Source: Algoriphagus antarcticus
Lineage (GTDB): Bacteria; Bacteroidota; Bacteroidia; Cytophagales; Cyclobacteriaceae
Direction: 5' to 3'
NCBI RefSeq assembly: GCF_002150685.1
Contig: NZ_MSSW01000040.1
Location: 62,001 to 126,000 of the forward strand
Length of the DNA: 64,000 nucleotides
Below the pieces are notes generated by a model. It saw only the letters and a program-made list of their open reading frames with translations, did no database searches and had not been told where the DNA came from. The position numbers and the translations under genes are program-made. Below, piece by piece: positions 37,437 to 46,671 of the stretch. Every line of letters starts with the position of its first letter. Positions within the stretch are counted from its first letter, which is position 1.

Positions 37437-37756
37437 TGAAAGGCGACATAGTACTTGTCCCCTTTCCTTTTACCGATTTAACAGGAATTAAAAACCGTCC
37501 AGCATTAATACTTTTAGCTACTGAAATTGATATAACGGTTGCATTTATCTCGACACAATTAAAGGGAGCTTCAACTTACGATCTCTTGGTTCAACCAAGT
37601 TTTGAGAATGGACTAAAAAAAGATTCTCTAGTACGTGTTTCCAAAATCGCCACTTTGGATAAAGAGATCATCTTAGGCAAGTTAGGTAGCCTTTCAATTG
37701 AGAATTTGGAGAAAATAGATAACCTATTAATCGAAGCCTTTTCAATAAGAATATAG
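37433..37756 (+). CDS. Type II toxin, MazF/PemK family endoribonuclease
   Basis: The 107-residue protein starts MKGDIVLVPFPFTDLTGIKN and continues RPALILLA, the classic PemK/MazF beginning. LVRVSKIATLDKEIILGKLG near the end matches the conserved dimer strand. These toxins are mRNA endonucleases that slow growth when the antitoxin is degraded. The start may be either of two adjacent ATG codons. It overlaps the antitoxin gene by 4 bp. It lies alone between metabolic genes, so it could have arrived by transfer, though base composition does not stand out by eye. Confidence 0.9.
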   Translation: MMKGDIVLVPFPFTDLTGIKNRPALILLATEIDITVAFISTQLKGASTYDLLVQPSFENGLKKDSLVRVSKIATLDKEIILGKLGSLSIENLEKIDNLLIEAFSIRI

Positions 37757-37810
37757 TAAGAACTTAACAGGCCTCAGTTCTTGGGGAAACCTTACTAATG
37801 ATCTTCCAAT

Positions 37811-38963
37811 CTAAAGAATCTCAACATCCATGATAACGAAAGCCAACTCATCGTTTATGTTTTCATACATCCAGATCTTACCATCCTTTACAAAATGCAC
37901 TCCTATCGAATGAGTCAATTCTGGAATTTGATATTCTGAAATCAAATTAAAATCCTTATCAAATACACTTAAAAAAACATCCGCTCCAGTCGAGACATAA
38001 CTCCCAAAGTCTGTTAGTTCCTCTGAGAAGTGTTTTTTTTCAGAGAACCTGAAATACCTTTCGTTTTTGTCATCCCAAACCAAACTCCCAAAAGATATGT
38101 CCTCATCTGATTTCCTTACCATATCTTTAAATTCTTGGGAGGAAAATTCTACTGTCTTGGGAGGTAAATAAGTTCTTCTGTACCCAAGTAATGGCGTATC
38201 CCATTTTTTAACATATAGACTATCTGTTTTTAAATCAAAAACTAGTACCTCATTGAAGGCTTTGGTATTATAAATAATTTTCCCATTAAACTGATAAGAA
38301 CTTACTGCACCTCCATATCCGCCTGTAGGACGTCCATCAGACAGTAGTTCTACCTTATAGTCTGAATTTTTCTCCAACTCAGGTAAGTTTATTTTTTTAA
38401 ATGTTTGACTGATTAAATCAAAGTCAAGTATGAAATTAGTTCCGCTTTTCGAATGCATAACTAGCGCTAAAATCCTCTCTGGAGTATTTACGTCCTCAAA
38501 GAGTCTCATAGGGTAATATTCCGTTCCCTCGAGGTATTCATCAGCTAGTTTATTCAATTCCAGATCCCTTATCAATTGCCCATTTTGATCAAATGTTTTG
38601 TAGAACTTATATGTCCAAAATAGCAGATTTTGATTGGTCAAGAATGCAAAATATCTAGGATTAGAAGAGAGACCATTTGGGACCTTCTTTCTCAAATTGA
38701 ATTCTCTTTTCCAACTTTAGCTGATTCAAATCAATTTTCTCTACTATAAAATTTTGAGGATTAAAATTGAATAAGTAGTTTTTGTCTTCTGATAAACTGG
38801 ATGAATAAAGTTGGTCTTGTAAAAAAAGAAACTCCTCTCCTGAATCAACTAGTACAGTATCCAAAGAAATTCTAATTTGATCTGAAACGGTTTGTGCTTT
38901 TTCTTGATTCTGACTGCAAGCTTGAAAAATCATTAAAAATGCAATCCCTGCCAATAATCTCAT
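37811..38963 (-). pseudogene. DUF4221 family lipoprotein split by a one-base frameshift
   Basis: The first part, from the ATG at 38963, has a lipoprotein signal (MRLLAGIAFLMIFQACS) and runs to FEKEGPKWSLF before a stop at 38661. The second frame, stopping at 37811, starts in overlap with KKVPNGLSSNPRYFAF. Removing one A from the run at 38676-38678 joins them as FEKEGPNGLSSNPRYFAF and gives about 384 residues. EKEGPNG is the typical motif of DUF4221 proteins, Bacteroidota lipoproteins with a propeller-like fold that often occur in paralogous sets. The role is unknown. It may be a fresh pseudogene or a sequencing error. Confidence 0.8.
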
Positions 38964-39074
38964 AACGCGATGTTTGAAGTTCAATTAAACTAAACTCGAA
39001 GTAAAAGTTAATTGAATCCTACTTAACTATGATCTTGATAGGTTATAAAAAATGTTAAGGTGGAAAAAGTACCA

Positions 39075-39635
39075 CTACAGTATCCCCTTCTCAGGATGTC
39101 TTCCAGTTACAGTTCTGCCAAATACTTTTAGCTCTTCAATCTGCTCATCCATATTTCCATCAGGATAGATGCATGGACCGATACCAGCCTCCTTTTTCTT
39201 GTAATCAAGATAACCAACTACTATTGGAACGTTTGCTCCAAGAGCGATGTGGTAAAATCCTGACTTCCATTTTTTTACCTGACTTCTAGTTCCTTCTGGA
39301 GTCACCATGATGACGAGCTCATCTCGCTGATTAAGCATAGATACCATAGACTCGGAATAGGTTTGTTTTCTACCTCCCGGGGCCCGCTTTCTATCAATAG
39401 CAATTGCTCCAAGTCCTTTTAGCAACCAACCTAATGGGCCTATCATCACTTCTTTCTTAATCGTAAAACGCACGGGAATATCCATAAGAAAAAATGCTGC
39501 TCTCGCATACAGGATATCCCAGTTGGATGTATGGGGAATAGCGATAAGAACGGCCTTCTTTAATCCCCTGGGCCAATTGTCATTCAAAGACCAGCCTGAA
39601 ACCCAAAACACAATACGTGACAAAAACTTCATCAT
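39075..39635 (-). CDS. 1-acyl-sn-glycerol-3-phosphate acyltransferase-like protein
   Basis: This 186-residue protein has the PlsC motifs: IAIPHTSNWDILYARAAF (the HX4D catalytic block, here HTSNWD) and MVTPEGTRSQVKKWKSGF. It is shorter than typical PlsC and resembles a family in Bacteroidota that acylates unknown lipids. The start overlaps the patatin gene by 4 bp, so the two are translationally coupled. A phospholipase that frees acyl chains next to an acyltransferase suggests lipid remodelling. Confidence 0.86.
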   Translation of the reverse strand: MMKFLSRIVFWVSGWSLNDNWPRGLKKAVLIAIPHTSNWDILYARAAFFLMDIPVRFTIKKEVMIGPLGWLLKGLGAIAIDRKRAPGGRKQTYSESMVSMLNQRDELVIMVTPEGTRSQVKKWKSGFYHIALGANVPIVVGYLDYKKKEAGIGPCIYPDGNMDEQIEELKVFGRTVTGRHPEKGIL

Positions 39636-40438
39636 ACTTTACTGGTTTTATCACTTTTCACGGCCAACTCTAAAATAGAAGGGTTTTCCTCTATAAAATT
39701 CATTGTGTGATCGTAGCCTACGCCAAATAGTTCGGAAGCCTTTTTAATATCGAAAACACCATATCTCCCCAGCCCAGGAGGCTCGATAAAATAGTCGCAT
39801 TTAGACTTCCTGCTGTACACATTATAGTTCATTGCCATGATTACTGATCTCTCAATCAGTTTTTTCATGTTACTGATATTTGTTTCTTCTGGTAGCTGAT
39901 TGCAATTCACCCCGATCACATAATCACATGTGCCATCCAGCGGCTCCACTGGAAGATTATTCAGCACACCACCATCTACAAGATATCTGTCACCTATGAC
40001 TATAGGATCAAACATCCCAGGAATACAAGATGAAGCCATAATTGGCCGGATCAACTCCCCTTCTGAATAGTATCTAACTTTACCTTTTTTGATATCGGTA
40101 GCTGCTACAGTAAGAGGAATCTGAAGCTTCGCAAAATCATTATGATCAAGATAGAGCTTGAATAAATTTCCAACAGAATCCATTTTCAGAAACCCAGTCA
40201 AAGAAATCGCTGGGCGCAAAAATTTGAAATAATTCGTTTCAACAATGATTTTAAGGATTTCTTCAGGCGTATAACCTTGGCAAAACATGGCTCCAACTAT
40301 GGCTCCAGCTGAAGTGCCAGAAACCTTCGTGGGATGGACACCAGACTCGGTCAGCGCTTTCAATACTCCCAAATGAGCAATTCCACGAACTCCTCCACCC
40401 GAAAGTGCGATACCTATTTTAAGATTAGATTTCATCAA
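39632..40438 (-). CDS. Patatin-like phospholipase
   Basis: The 268-residue protein carries the full patatin set: the oxyanion loop ALSGGGVRGIAHLGVL, the nucleophile in GTSAGAIVGAMF (GxSxG) and the catalytic Asp in VDGGVLNNLPV. Such enzymes hydrolyse acyl esters of phospholipids with a Ser-Asp dyad. No signal peptide is seen, so it probably works on the inner membrane from the cytoplasm, like the RssA/YchK group. It overlaps the MBL-fold gene by 14 bp and the acyltransferase by 4 bp. Confidence 0.92.
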   Translation of the reverse strand: MMKSNLKIGIALSGGGVRGIAHLGVLKALTESGVHPTKVSGTSAGAIVGAMFCQGYTPEEILKIIVETNYFKFLRPAISLTGFLKMDSVGNLFKLYLDHNDFAKLQIPLTVAATDIKKGKVRYYSEGELIRPIMASSCIPGMFDPIVIGDRYLVDGGVLNNLPVEPLDGTCDYVIGVNCNQLPEETNISNMKKLIERSVIMAMNYNVYSRKSKCDYFIEPPGLGRYGVFDIKKASELFGVGYDHTMNFIEENPSILELAVKSDKTSKV

Positions 40439-41264
40439 GTCTGAATGTTTGATCCAAACGAACTCCTTTGTCAGTCATTTTGAGAGTGCAACACTCATTT
40501 TGGGGATCATGCTCAAGGAATAAAACATACTCTTCCCTTGCTGCTTCCTCCAAAAACTTAGCCTTTTCGTCCATCGTAAGGAGTGGACGAGTGTCGTAGC
40601 CCATCACATATGGTAGAGGAATATGACCGACTGATGGCAGTAAATCCGCCACAAAAACAACTGTTCTCCCCTTGTATTGAATCTTTGGAAGCATTTGCTT
40701 ATCGGTATGCCCATCTGCGGTGATAAATTCAAAACCCGGAAGGAAAGACTTCTGAGCCAAATCTAAGTAACCCATTTGACCCAACTCCTGCATCGGAAGA
40801 ATATTCTCCTCAAGAAACGATGCTTTTTCACGAGGATTAGGTACAGTCGCCCATTGCCAATGGTCCTTATTTGACCAATAAGTAGCTCTTGGGAAAGTCA
40901 TCTCATATTGTCCATGCGAGCCATACTTCACTCCGCCTCCACAGTGATCAAAATGCAAATGAGTAAGAAAGTTGTCTGTGATTTGATGAGGACTGACACC
41001 AAGTTTTCTCAGACTTTTCTCCAAAGAATCATTTCCATGAAGGTATAAATGGGAGAAAAATTTAGCATCCTGCTTATCTCCAATACCATTGTCAATCAAT
41101 ACTATTCTATTGCCATCAACTGCGAGAAGTGATCTCATAGCCCAAGTACAAAGGTTATTCTCGTCAGCCTGATTAGTCCTGGACCAAAGTGTCTTTGGCA
41201 CCACGCCAAACATGGCTCCTCCGTCTAATTTGAAAAATCCGGTGTTGACTACGTGTAATTCCAT
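40425..41264 (-). CDS. MBL-fold metallo-hydrolase
   Basis: This 279-residue protein has the metallo-beta-lactamase fold with the metal motif THLHFDHCGG (HxHxDH) near residue 105. Further histidines or aspartates lie in TADGHTDKQM, FVADLLPSVGH and LEHDPQ. The layout suggests a lactonase or a thioester/phosphodiester hydrolase of the AHL-lactonase-like group. It is the first gene of the MBL-patatin-acyltransferase operon. The substrate is unknown. Confidence 0.88.
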   Translation of the reverse strand: MELHVVNTGFFKLDGGAMFGVVPKTLWSRTNQADENNLCTWAMRSLLAVDGNRIVLIDNGIGDKQDAKFFSHLYLHGNDSLEKSLRKLGVSPHQITDNFLTHLHFDHCGGGVKYGSHGQYEMTFPRATYWSNKDHWQWATVPNPREKASFLEENILPMQELGQMGYLDLAQKSFLPGFEFITADGHTDKQMLPKIQYKGRTVVFVADLLPSVGHIPLPYVMGYDTRPLLTMDEKAKFLEEAAREEYVLFLEHDPQNECCTLKMTDKGVRLDQTFRLDEI

Positions 41265-41315
41265 GATTTGAAAGAAAAATCCCGGACTTTGTAAGAAATC
41301 CGGGCTTGAAATATT

Positions 41316-42263
41316 TTACTCTACTACTACACCCATCGAACAAAACTTATCGATGCGTTGATCAATTCTTTTCTCTGGTTTGATTTTATCTAATTCCTTC
41401 AGGGCTTTTAGAATAGTTTCTTTCAGTGTGATTGCCATTTTCTTCATATCTCTATGTGCTCCGCCAAGTGGCTCTGGGATAATACCATCTACCAATCCAT
41501 TGCCTTTCATATCTATTGCAGTCAACTTCAATGATTCAGCAGCCTGCTCCTTGTAATCCCAACTTCTCCAAAGGATAGTGGAACAGTTCTCAGGAGAAAT
41601 AACAGAGTACCAAGAGTTTTCCAGCATCAGTACTCGATCTCCGATTGCAATGCCTAAAGCACCACCTGAAGCTCCTTCACCGATGATGATGCAGATCACA
41701 GGTACTTTCAGCATGAACATTTCTTTGATGTTGCGGGCAATCGCTTCTCCTTGACCTCTTTCTTCTGCTTCCAAACCTGGAAATGCACCCGGAGTATCTA
41801 TCAATGTAACTATAGGCTTACCGAACTTCTCCGCCATTTTCATAAGGCGAAGTGCCTTTCTGTAGCCTTCAGGATTAGCCATCCCAAAATTCCTCATCTG
41901 ACGCTGTTTGGTATTTCTACCTTTTTGCTGTCCAATAAACATGACTGATCGACCGTCTAGATCTCCCAGACCACCTACCATTGCCTTGTCATCTGCAACA
42001 TTTCTGTCTCCATGCAGTTCGACAAAATCATTTGTCATCTCATAGATATAATCTAGCGAATAAGGTCTATCAGCGTGCCGAGAAAGCTGAACACGCTGCC
42101 AGCGGGTCAGATTTTGAAAAGTTTCTTTTTTCAAAGCAAGAATTTTATCTTCAAGAGATTCAATATCTGAACTTAAATCGATTTTTCTGCCGATAGCCAA
42201 CTCCTTCATTTCCTGAAGTTTCTGTTCTAAATCGGCTATAGGTTTTTCGAATTCTAATACCAT
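41316..42263 (-). CDS. accA: Acetyl-CoA carboxylase carboxyltransferase subunit alpha
   Basis: The 315-residue protein starts at the ATG at 42263 ([16 protein letters not shown]). The open frame further upstream only reads through the tRNA-Asp gene. AccA with AccD moves the carboxyl group from biotin to acetyl-CoA. Motifs include [51 protein letters not shown] and [21 protein letters not shown] -7 box (TATCTTTG on the minus strand, 42285-42292) lies 22 bp before the start. It is separated from accBC by 33 kb. Confidence 0.96.
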   Translation of the reverse strand: MVLEFEKPIADLEQKLQEMKELAIGRKIDLSSDIESLEDKILALKKETFQNLTRWQRVQLSRHADRPYSLDYIYEMTNDFVELHGDRNVADDKAMVGGLGDLDGRSVMFIGQQKGRNTKQRQMRNFGMANPEGYRKALRLMKMAEKFGKPIVTLIDTPGAFPGLEAEERGQGEAIARNIKEMFMLKVPVICIIIGEGASGGALGIAIGDRVLMLENSWYSVISPENCSTILWRSWDYKEQAAESLKLTAIDMKGNGLVDGIIPEPLGGAHRDMKKMAITLKETILKALKELDKIKPEKRIDQRIDKFCSMGVVVE

Positions 42264-42284
42264 TCTGGTGATTTTTGGGAAATT

Positions 42285-42292
42285 CAAAGATA
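42285..42292 (-). promoter_or_regulatory. -7 box of accA
   Basis: On the minus strand TATCTTTG matches TAnnTTTG and lies 21 bp from the accA ATG. No convincing -33 element is seen. Confidence 0.4.
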
Positions 42293-42376
42293 AGCATATA
42301 CCCTTGGGAATTAAAATTTTTAATGCGTAACCTAATGTATTTAATAACGAAGAATATAAGAATAACTGAAAACAAA

Positions 42377-42402
42377 AAAGTCCCGAATTTCTTCGGGACT
42401 TT
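42377..42402 (-). terminator. Intrinsic terminator of the tRNA-Asp unit
   Basis: AAAGTCCCGAA and TTCGGGACTTT form a perfect 11-bp stem around a four-base loop. On the minus strand it is followed by a T-rich stretch (TTTGTTTTC). It lies 4 bp beyond the second tRNA. Confidence 0.88.
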
Positions 42403-42405
42403 ATG

Positions 42406-42479
42406 CGGAATGGACGGGACTCGAACCCGCGACCTCCTGCGTGACAGGCAGGCATTCTAACCAGCTGAACTACCACTCC
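42406..42479 (-). tRNA. tRNA-Asp (GTC)
   Basis: The minus strand begins GGAGTGGTAGTTCAGCTGG and folds into a cloverleaf. The acceptor stem is GGAGTGG with CCATTCC, the anticodon loop is CTGTCAC with anticodon GTC, and the T arm is GCGGGTTCGAGTCCCGT. The discriminator base is G. CCA is not encoded. It is identical to the copy at 42527-42600. Confidence 0.97.
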
Positions 42480-42526
42480 AATATTTTAAACGTCACTAAT
42501 TGATGAACTTTCTCATCATCTCAAAG

Positions 42527-42600
42527 CGGAATGGACGGGACTCGAACCCGCGACCTCCTGCGTGACAGGCAGGCATTCTAACCAGCTGAACTACCACTCC
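42527..42600 (-). tRNA. tRNA-Asp (GTC), second identical copy
   Basis: This 74-base gene is identical in sequence to the tRNA at 42406-42479 and lies 47 bp upstream of it on the same strand. The two are probably transcribed together and end at the shared terminator. Confidence 0.97.
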
Positions 42601-42811
42601 GTTTAATTCAAAATCGTGTTTGTATCTGATTTCTCTTCAACTACCCCGTTTTTGAGTGATGCAAAGGTATGTTTTAGATTTGTTATTGCAAAAGTAGATT
42701 CAAAATTTTGCGCTATTAATTCGTATGAACTTCTATTTCAACGAGATATTTTTTTGAAAACGATACATCACTGACATATTTGTAATGTTCGTATGCTTCA
42801 AAAATGGCCAA

Positions 42812-45800
42812 TTAGGATTCCCTTGTCTCTATGATCTTTAACACAAGACCTATCTCTTCCTCTATATCTTGATAAAGAGCATTCATTTGACGCATGTCAT
42901 ATGTATCCAAATGCTCAAACTCATTTGCCATCTTGGCAAGCCTTTTCATCCCTGAAGAGATGGCTGTTCCATAGAGTTTATGCCCTGCTTCGTTGATTTG
43001 AGTTAGTTCTTTCTCCTGAATTACTTCCTTCAATGACACCAATGAGCTTCTCAACTCAGATTTCACAATAATCAAAATCTCCTTCAAAACCTCTGGATCG
43101 TGATCTGTATAGTTCTCCAACTTAGCTGGATTATAATGAAGATCCACTTCAGAACTTTTTTCATCGTCGTTTGAATTCATACATGTAGAATCCGGATCAA
43201 GCCATTTATTTAAGATCATTTCAATTGTCTCCTGCACTACTGGCTTCACCACAAAATCATCCATTCCCGCAGCCAGGCATTTATCACGTTCTCCTTTCAC
43301 ATTTCCAGCTGTAAATGCAATGATTGGAACATGTTTGTCTTTTTCTAGCATTCTGATTCTTTTGGTAGCTTCATACCCATTCATTTTAGGCATTTGAACA
43401 TCCATCAGGATAATATCAGGGAGCTGTTTTTGGCAGTACTCCAGCGCTTCAAGACCATTGGCTGTTTGAATTACAGTGGCATTCGGAGCTATTTTTTTAA
43501 TGATAGTCTTCGCCAAAAGCATATTTACCAGATTATCCTCAGCTACGAGCACTACAAATTCTTTGACAGAATCTTGAGTCTGCTCTGCCAATGAATGCAT
43601 CTCTTTATAGGCATCTGCTGTGTAAAGTCTAGAGAGTGTCTGATAAAAATCTTTAATCTTAATTGGCTTAATTAACCTATGTTTTACATGTAATTTTCGG
43701 CAGCTTTCGATGATTTTCTGATCATCTGAAGAACTGTGAAGCAACATAATCGGCTCCTGCTCACCCCAGGAAGAAAATGTCTCTCTTATCTTCCGTATAG
43801 TCTCAAGTCCATCCATAAAAGGCATATGATAATCCATCAGGATCACGTCAAAATGCTTTCCGGTTGCCAAGAGTTGGAGTGCTTCAAAACCATTTGATGC
43901 TTCTGTAGATTGAATGTTTTTCAAGAGCAACATTTGTTTGACAATCAATCTGTTATTTTCATTATCATCAACTATCAATACACTCTTTACTCGATCCATT
44001 TCAAACCAATTTATTGGTTCGCCTTGTTCAGTTTTTAACCTGACATCAAAGTAAAACGTACTGCCTTCTCCCGGTGCACTTGTCAAAGAAAGTTGACTAT
44101 TCATCAGCCTAAGAAGGCTATTTGAAATCGTCAAACCCAATCCTGTCCCTCCATATTTTTTGGTGGTAGAGCTGTCTTCTTGGGAAAATGCCTCGAATAT
44201 TTTTGACTGTTTTTCAGGTTTAATTCCAACACCTGTATCGCGTACAGCAAAACGGATTTTATGATAATCCCCCTCCGCCTCCAGTGTTTCTACTTTCAAT
44301 TCTATCTCCCCACTTTCGGTAAACTTGGAAGCATTTCCCAAGAGGTTTACAAGAATTTGCTTCAGCCGAACCGAATCTGCATTTACAAACCTCGGCAGAT
44401 CTGTTGCTATGTTAAGCAACATTTCCAGCCCTTTATTTTGAATCTGATAAGTAATAATGTCAGTAGCTTGAGCACACATCTCATACAGGTCGCATTTGTC
44501 GATATCCAGCTCCAGACGACCCGCTTCTATTTTTGAAAAATCAAGTATATCATTGATAATACTCAGTAGCGCATTTCCGGACTGGTTGACGATAGAAAGG
44601 TATTGATGCTGCGTTTCATTAAGAGTTGTTTTCAGAACGAGATCTGTAAAACCTATTACTCCATTCAACGGGGTACGGATCTCATGACTCATATTTGCCA
44701 AAAACTCCGACTTGGCAACACTGGCTTCCTCAGCTTTTAGTTTAGTTTTTACCAGCTCTAATTGCGCCTTTTTCTGTACATCTATATCTTGAAATGTCCC
44801 AAAGACTCTGACACATTTCGCTTCACTAAATTCTACTTTTCCAATTGATCTAACCCACAATTCATTTCCTTTAGCAGTAATCAGCTGCAACTCCAAATCC
44901 CATCCTTCTCCAGTACTTATAGCTCTGTCTAATGCCAACGTAATTTTCTCCCTGCTCTTACCCTCCTTATAAAAATCAATCGCGGAAGTAGCGTCAGGCT
45001 CAAAATCGTCAGGCACCTCATGAATAATTTTTGTCATCGGAGTCCATTTAAGCTCCTGTGCTCTTAGGTCTAGATTCCAGCCACCCACTCTTGCAACTTT
45101 CCCAGTTTCTTCCAGCATCACTCTAGCCTGAGATAATTCTTCCTCCAGTTTGACCCGCGATGAAATATCTATCCCATTTCCGATCACATAATCCCCTTCC
45201 CCACAAGGATCACTTTCCAGGACATTATTGAACATCCATATCAACAGCGAACCGTCCTTGTGACTAGTGATCATCTGACCACTTGCTTTGCCTTCACTTT
45301 TGACAACCAGAAGATACTGATCTATCAAAGGATGACGATGCTCAGGAACGATATCATATAGACTTCTACCTACCATCTGCTCTGAAGTATATCCCAATTT
45401 TTCGGCTCCGGCCTCATTTACAGAAAGAAAAACGCCATGCAAATCATGTGTACACATTAAGCCTTGAGAGTTTTCAAAAAAAGCTCTAAGCCTTCCTTCA
45501 CTTTTCGCCAATTGCTGTTCCTTAATTTTGGCATCCGTTGTATCTCGGCCTATGCAATAGATATTTCCGGATGTAGGTTCTGGTGTGGCTATCCAGTCCA
45601 GGCTTTTATAGGATCCATCCTGACAATTTAATCTATGGGAAAATTCTATGGAGATCTCTCCCTGTTTTAATTTTTCCAGTTTTCGACGAGAATTTTTAAT
45701 ATCATCTGGATGTATTAATTCAAAAAAAGAACGGGAAAGCAACGTTTCATTAGTCCATCCAAGCAAATGGGTGAAAGACGGACTTACTTTTTTAAAATAA

Positions 45801-46363
45801 CCGTCTGTCCCGGCTATGCAAATCAAGTCATTTGATATATTAAAAAATTTCTCTGCAGTACTGAATTCGGCAATCAACTTACGCTCTTGGATGACGATCA
45901 ATGCTTCACTGCCTAGCAATTGGAGCGCTGTTGTACTCTTTTCTTCTAGCGAAATCGCATTGCTTCCCAACACAAAAAGGCAACCTACCCATTCGCCTTG
46001 TTTATCAAGTAGAGGCAGACCTACAAAGGATTTGATCTCATTAATGGAAAACTCCCTAAAAATTTTTTCTGTTAGCGGCAGTGTGGTAATATCTTCGCAG
46101 CTAATTAATGAATTGCTACCGAAGGTTTGCTCTTTAAAAAAACAAGCTAGCCCATTGCTTACCAAACTAATTCCCACCTGCGCCTGAAATCCTTCTTTGG
46201 AAGAATCCTCAAAAAGGATAAGAGATTTTGAGGTACCACAAACAATAGAACTTAACTGGCAGATTCTATATAGAGAAATATCCTGAATAGGATCGAGATT
46301 TTGATACTTATGAACCGACAATTGAACTGATTTACTTATTTCCTTAACGGAATTAATATTCAT
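42812..46363 (-). CDS. Hybrid sensor histidine kinase/response regulator (GAF-PAS3-HisKA-HATPase-REC2-HPt)
   Basis: From the ATG at 46363 the product has 1183 residues and no membrane helix. A GAF domain lies at about 20-160, then three PAS domains at about 165-285, 290-405 and 415-545. The HisKA box SEFLANMSHEIRTPLNG places the phospho-His at about 560. The ATPase has GTGLGLTIS. Two receiver domains show LIVDDNENNRL with ILMDYHMPFMDG (Asp near 843) and VVAEDNLVNMLL with ILMDVQMPKMNG (Asp near 987). A C-terminal HPt domain has AGHKLYGTAIS (His near 1127). All parts of a phosphorelay are in one cytosolic protein, so the output partner must be encoded elsewhere. The signal is unknown. Confidence 0.95.
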   Translation of the reverse strand: MNINSVKEISKSVQLSVHKYQNLDPIQDISLYRICQLSSIVCGTSKSLILFEDSSKEGFQAQVGISLVSNGLACFFKEQTFGSNSLISCEDITTLPLTEKIFREFSINEIKSFVGLPLLDKQGEWVGCLFVLGSNAISLEEKSTTALQLLGSEALIVIQERKLIAEFSTAEKFFNISNDLICIAGTDGYFKKVSPSFTHLLGWTNETLLSRSFFELIHPDDIKNSRRKLEKLKQGEISIEFSHRLNCQDGSYKSLDWIATPEPTSGNIYCIGRDTTDAKIKEQQLAKSEGRLRAFFENSQGLMCTHDLHGVFLSVNEAGAEKLGYTSEQMVGRSLYDIVPEHRHPLIDQYLLVVKSEGKASGQMITSHKDGSLLIWMFNNVLESDPCGEGDYVIGNGIDISSRVKLEEELSQARVMLEETGKVARVGGWNLDLRAQELKWTPMTKIIHEVPDDFEPDATSAIDFYKEGKSREKITLALDRAISTGEGWDLELQLITAKGNELWVRSIGKVEFSEAKCVRVFGTFQDIDVQKKAQLELVKTKLKAEEASVAKSEFLANMSHEIRTPLNGVIGFTDLVLKTTLNETQHQYLSIVNQSGNALLSIINDILDFSKIEAGRLELDIDKCDLYEMCAQATDIITYQIQNKGLEMLLNIATDLPRFVNADSVRLKQILVNLLGNASKFTESGEIELKVETLEAEGDYHKIRFAVRDTGVGIKPEKQSKIFEAFSQEDSSTTKKYGGTGLGLTISNSLLRLMNSQLSLTSAPGEGSTFYFDVRLKTEQGEPINWFEMDRVKSVLIVDDNENNRLIVKQMLLLKNIQSTEASNGFEALQLLATGKHFDVILMDYHMPFMDGLETIRKIRETFSSWGEQEPIMLLHSSSDDQKIIESCRKLHVKHRLIKPIKIKDFYQTLSRLYTADAYKEMHSLAEQTQDSVKEFVVLVAEDNLVNMLLAKTIIKKIAPNATVIQTANGLEALEYCQKQLPDIILMDVQMPKMNGYEATKRIRMLEKDKHVPIIAFTAGNVKGERDKCLAAGMDDFVVKPVVQETIEMILNKWLDPDSTCMNSNDDEKSSEVDLHYNPAKLENYTDHDPEVLKEILIIVKSELRSSLVSLKEVIQEKELTQINEAGHKLYGTAISSGMKRLAKMANEFEHLDTYDMRQMNALYQDIEEEIGLVLKIIETRES

Positions 46364-46594
46364 AACTAAGCTTTGATTATAAAATAGCAATCAGAATCTT
46401 ACTTGAATCTGCTTCAATTTGTCTTTAAATTATGACTCTTTGAGTACAATCAAAGAAAAATAGTACGAATAAAAACTTTTCTTCCATCCACTGAAATACA
46501 AATTTAAAATCCTAATACAGCTAAATACCTTAAAACGTCTGTTGAATAGCAGATTCCGATTTTCATTTGCATTTCAATATTTAAAATAAAACAA
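46364..46594. other. AT-rich interval upstream of the kinase gene
   Basis: No gene or clear motif is seen here beyond the galE terminator to its right. It should contain the kinase promoter on the minus strand, but no exact TAnnTTTG box was found. Confidence 0.4.
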
Positions 46595-46626
46595 CTCTCT
46601 CGATGGGTTTATAGCCATCAAGAGAG
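46595..46626 (-). terminator. Terminator of galE
   Basis: CTCTCT-GATGG pairs with CCATC-AGAGAG around the loop (11 pairs with one mismatch), followed on the minus strand by TTGTTTTATTTT. A second hairpin, TAAATTCTA/TAGAATTTA at 46629-46650, is followed by eleven T on the plus strand, so transcription from either side should stop here. Confidence 0.75.
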
Positions 46627-46671
46627 CCTAAATTCTAACTCTAGAATTTATTTTTTTTTTTGCTCTTTACA

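Noticed and set aside
37206-37756. Toxin-antitoxin pair as part of a larger mobile island.
   Set aside because: No integrase, transposase or repeat borders are seen and the flanking genes are ordinary.
42264-42476. Open reading frame extending accA upstream by 71 codons.
   Set aside because: It runs through the tRNA-Asp gene and its terminator, and the ATG at 42263 gives a normal AccA start.
46629-46661. Plus-strand terminator hairpin (TAAATTCTA/TAGAATTTA with eleven T).
   Set aside because: No plus-strand gene lies upstream, so it is not listed as a separate terminator; it is mentioned with the galE terminator.
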